8,209 bases of DNA from JBEKDJ01 sp050014415 (GTDB lineage: Bacteria > Desulfobacterota > BSN033 > UBA1163), in the NCBI GenBank assembly GCA_050014415.1, contig JBEKDJ010000223.1:1-8209 (forward strand), written 5' to 3'. This document shows, one piece after another, positions 5,849 through 8,209 of this stretch; position 1 is the stretch's first letter, and every line of letters begins with the position of its first letter. Position numbers and translations under genes: made by a program. The notes under the pieces were generated by a model. That model was not told the origin of the DNA and did not search any database. It worked only from the letters and a program-made list of their open reading frames with translations.

Positions 5849-7885
5849 TTAGGCACCTCCTGAAGAGATGATTAAATTGCCTAACTTATCCACTTCTAAC
5901 TTCTGACCTGGCATCACCACTGTGGTGTGAAAGGGTTCTTCTATAATGGCAGGTCCAGGAATACTATTTCCACAAAGAAGTTCGGCTCTTTCATAAATCT
6001 GAGTTTCCATTAGATTGCCATCGAGATAGACTTCCCTCCCTCTCTTCATAGCCTTCCGATGAATTTCTTTGCCTTGCCTAATTTCTGATACGGATATCTC
6101 CTTGATTTTACCCATTGCTTTCAACCGAGTATTAATCGTTCTTAAAGGAGCATTGATCAAATGACCATACCTCATTTCATAGAGTTGTTCAAAGGACCTT
6201 CTGATTTCTCTCTTTATCTTTTCATGATTCAACAATTTCCCCATGGGAACTGCTGTCTCAACGTAGTAACGTTGACCCTCGAAGCAAATATCCAGAGAAC
6301 GCATAAATTCGATGGCATCTCTGGATATGCCTTCTGCTGTAAGTATCTTGAGGGCGCCATTTTCCATATCTTCGTAGATGTCCTCCAGTTCTCCAATATC
6401 AAGCTCATTCATTGCTCGAATATAGGCCTGGGCATATGTGTGAACAAGGTTCATCGCCAAAATCCCCCGTGCTGAAAAAACTCCAGGTTCGGGCGGGACA
6501 ATGACTCGCGAGATGGACATATCCTTGGCTAAGCTTGTCGCAAATATCCCTCCGGCACCTCCATAGGACATCAAAGCAAAATCCCTTGGGTCGAAGCCCT
6601 GGCCCACAAGTATTTCCATCGTTGCAGTGGTCATGTTGTTTCTGGCAACGGAAAGAATGCCATCAGCAGCTTCATGCAAGCTTAACCCTAATTTGTTTGC
6701 AATATCACTGACTCCCCTTTTTGCTAAATCCAAATTTAGAAGAACCTCGCCACCAAGAAAGTAGTCTGGGTCTATCAAGCCGTTCACAAGAGCTGCATCC
6801 GTTACCGTTGGCTCCCTCCCTCCCATTCCATAGGCCATTGGACCAGGATTCGCTCCGGCACTCTCTGGTCCAACCGTAAGTAATCCAGCAGCGTCCACCC
6901 GCGCGATGCTACCACCCCCGGCACCGATCGGGCGAATATCCATCCCTGCCATCAGTACCGGATATCCCATGATTTCAGTCTGGTGTTTTTCTACGTTCAC
7001 GCCATCCTTCACCACGGATACATCAAAACTCGTACCGCCGACATCCATCGTCACCAAATCTTTAATCCCGCAGAGTCCTGCTAAGTGGGCGGCACCAGCA
7101 GCGCCGCCGATCGGTCCAGACGCTAGGGTATAGATGGCTTTCTCGTTGACTGCTTCAATACCAAGAACTCCGCTGGGACCTAAGACCAATAGCTGTCCAA
7201 CGAATCCCGCCTCTTTCAAGTTCCCGTTTAATCGGCCGAGATAATGAACGACAGCCTTTTCAATATACGCATTAATGACGGTGGTACTCGTCCGTTCATA
7301 CTCTCTAATCTCTCTGGCCACCTGGTGGCTAAGTGCGAGCGTCACTTCCGGCCAAACGGCCTTAACGATTTCTCCCAACCTTCGCTCGTTTTCCGGATTA
7401 GCGTAAGAATGGAGCAGGCAAACTGCAATGGCTTCGATTCCATTCTCTTTCAGTTTCTTTATGATTTCTTTCACTTCTTTCTCGTCGAGCTTTTCTATTA
7501 TTTCTCCCGAATGGGTAGTCCGTTCATGTACGCCCAACCGCAGATATCTGGGGACAAGCGGTTTCGGTTTTTTCCACATATAGTCGTATAATTCTTTCTT
7601 GTTACCTCTGGCCATTTCCAATACATCGGTGAAACCCTGAGTACTGATCAGGCCCATTTTAGAGCCCTTTTTTTGTACAATCGTATTAATACCGGCTGTT
7701 GTTCCATGTATGAATAGATCAACTTCGGACAGATCAACCTGAATCTTCTTGATGGCGTCCATGACTGCTTGACCGATGTCCCAAGGAGTGCTTCGGACTT
7801 TGTCTACTAAGATCTGCATGGTAGTCTCATCAATGTAGACAATATCCGTGAAGGTTCCACCGATGTCAACTGCTATCCGTTTCAT
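5849..7885 (-). CDS. hyuA: Hydantoinase A / oxoprolinase / acetone carboxylase beta-type ATPase subunit
   Basis: 678 aa, normal for HyuA. This subunit has the actin/Hsp70-like ATPase fold and supplies phosphorylation energy to the HyuA/HyuB complex. Phosphate-1 motif: DIGGTFTD (7-14). HGTTAGIN (60-67) and GFTDVLEMARG (84-94) follow in the N-terminal domain. ASGPIGGAAGA (255-265) and the phosphate-2 motif DVGGTSFD (281-288) mark the second domain. GAGGGSIA (321-328), ESAGANPGP (341-349), EPTVTDA (358-364) and DPDYFLGG (372-379) are all family signatures. The C-terminal domain ends with GPAIIEE (644-650) and PGQKLEVDKLGNLII. Oddities: GGAGP(L/M)HA reads GGAGGIFA (442-449), losing Pro and His, and PGPaCYG reads PGPMAYG (347-353), losing Cys. 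The ATG overlaps the upstream SDR by 20 nt and has only a weak site (GGGA, 4 nt away), which suggests coupling to SDR translation. hyuB starts immediately after its TAA. Confidence 0.96.
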   Translation of the reverse strand: MKRIAVDIGGTFTDIVYIDETTMQILVDKVRSTPWDIGQAVMDAIKKIQVDLSEVDLFIHGTTAGINTIVQKKGSKMGLISTQGFTDVLEMARGNKKELYDYMWKKPKPLVPRYLRLGVHERTTHSGEIIEKLDEKEVKEIIKKLKENGIEAIAVCLLHSYANPENERRLGEIVKAVWPEVTLALSHQVAREIREYERTSTTVINAYIEKAVVHYLGRLNGNLKEAGFVGQLLVLGPSGVLGIEAVNEKAIYTLASGPIGGAAGAAHLAGLCGIKDLVTMDVGGTSFDVSVVKDGVNVEKHQTEIMGYPVLMAGMDIRPIGAGGGSIARVDAAGLLTVGPESAGANPGPMAYGMGGREPTVTDAALVNGLIDPDYFLGGEVLLNLDLAKRGVSDIANKLGLSLHEAADGILSVARNNMTTATMEILVGQGFDPRDFALMSYGGAGGIFATSLAKDMSISRVIVPPEPGVFSARGILAMNLVHTYAQAYIRAMNELDIGELEDIYEDMENGALKILTAEGISRDAIEFMRSLDICFEGQRYYVETAVPMGKLLNHEKIKREIRRSFEQLYEMRYGHLINAPLRTINTRLKAMGKIKEISVSEIRQGKEIHRKAMKRGREVYLDGNLMETQIYERAELLCGNSIPGPAIIEEPFHTTVVMPGQKLEVDKLGNLIISSGGA
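5854..5861 (-). promoter_or_regulatory. Full-consensus ribosome site for hyuB inside the end of hyuA
   Basis: AGGAGGTG on the minus strand, a full match to the anti-Shine-Dalgarno, with the AGGAGG core 7 nt before the hyuB ATG. It encodes part of the Ser-Gly-Gly-Ala tail of HyuA. Because the hyuA TAA and the hyuB ATG are directly adjacent, terminating ribosomes can restart here, which would help make the two subunits in equal amounts. Confidence 0.85.
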
Positions 7886-8209
7886 GAGATCCCGTAATAT
7901 TGATGGCCTGTCCCGTCATGTAATCAGATTGGTCGGAAACCAGGAAAAAGATGAGATTCGCTATGTCCTCCACTTTTCCCATCCGTCCGAGCGGAACCAT
8001 CGTCGTCAACTTCTTATATTCATCCGCCCTGAATTCTTCCACGGTGATACCCGCCTTCTTACTTTTGCTCACTGCATCCGCGTCCCTGAGATTGGTGGCG
8101 AAGAAGCCCGGGTTGATCGCATTGACATTGATTTTGTAGGGAGACAATTCCAGGGCGAGGGACTGGACCAATCCAATGACGGCCCATTTAGAGGCAGCGT
8201 ATGCGGCAC
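7866..8209 (-). CDS. Short-chain dehydrogenase/reductase, 5' end beyond the right edge
   Basis: The open frame enters from the right edge. The first complete codons read A-A-Y-A-A-S-K-W, so the catalytic Tyr-x-x-x-Lys pair is just inside the window. A TTG at 8171 could be mistaken for a start, but it lies after this motif, so the true start is outside. 113 residues are visible: NPGFFATNL, a helical substrate-loop region of about 30 residues, then GRMGKVEDIANLIFFLVSDQSDYMTGQAIN, the usual SDR C-terminus. The last residues (GSHETDSS) differ from the common GG ending because the frame runs 20 nt into hyuA. It is clearly diverged from the tandem SDR pair, so a separate enzyme rather than a third copy. 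As the gene directly before hyuA, it may make or consume the HyuA/HyuB substrate. The nucleotide-binding half is not visible, so cofactor preference cannot be judged. Confidence 0.93.
   Translation of the reverse strand, partial: AAYAASKWAVIGLVQSLALELSPYKINVNAINPGFFATNLRDADAVSKSKKAGITVEEFRADEYKKLTTMVPLGRMGKVEDIANLIFFLVSDQSDYMTGQAINITGSHETDSS

Noticed and set aside
8139..8171. TTG at 8171 as the start of the right-edge SDR
   Set aside because: The frame is open to the window edge and carries the catalytic YAASK motif upstream of this codon, so the gene must begin outside the window.
1..8209. CRISPR arrays, tRNA/rRNA genes, insertion sequences, phage genes or toxin-antitoxin pairs
   Set aside because: None seen on either strand: no periodic repeats, no transposase or integrase motifs, no cloverleaf-like sequence; nearly all of the window is accounted for by metabolic genes.

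Overview
All credible genes in this window lie on the minus strand. In transcription order (right to left) they are: a short-chain dehydrogenase cut by the right edge; hyuA; hyuB; two closely related short-chain dehydrogenases (SDRs); a tungsten/molybdenum aldehyde:ferredoxin oxidoreductase (AOR) family protein; and, at the left edge, the first 29 codons of another gene that is probably a flavoprotein. The first four genes overlap, abut or are 3 nt apart. The next gaps are 217, 90 and 255 nt, with no convincing terminator in any of them, so one long catabolic operon is the simplest reading. Its promoter is probably beyond the right edge.

The AOR (oxygen-sensitive 4Fe-4S cluster and metallopterin) points to a strict anaerobe. 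The gene mix (AOR, catabolic SDRs, ATP-dependent HyuA/HyuB) and strong AGGAGG ribosome sites would suit a sulfate-reducing or syntrophic Desulfobacterota bacterium. That is inference; there is no phylogenetic marker in the window.

Region by region: 1-87, start of a partial CDS with an excellent ribosome site; 88-342, intergenic with one inverted repeat; 343-2232, AOR-family enzyme; 2323-3090 and 3308-4075, tandem SDR paralogues of identical length (255 aa, about 67% identical by hand count) sharing the same ribosome-site block; 3091-3307, a spacer with a small hairpin and an unproven 39-codon ORF; 4079-5848, HyuB; 5849-7885, HyuA; 7866-8209, C-terminal part of a third, more distant SDR.

Possible joint function (inference): SDRs interconvert a secondary alcohol and a ketone, HyuA/HyuB carry out an ATP-driven step on the product (carboxylation, as in acetone and acetophenone carboxylases, or opening of a cyclic amide, as in hydantoinases, oxoprolinase and caprolactamase), and the AOR plus the left-edge protein handle a low-potential redox step. 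The substrate cannot be read from the sequence. HyuA and HyuB keep their main nucleotide and metal motifs but depart from the family in specific loops, so this may be an undescribed branch of the family.
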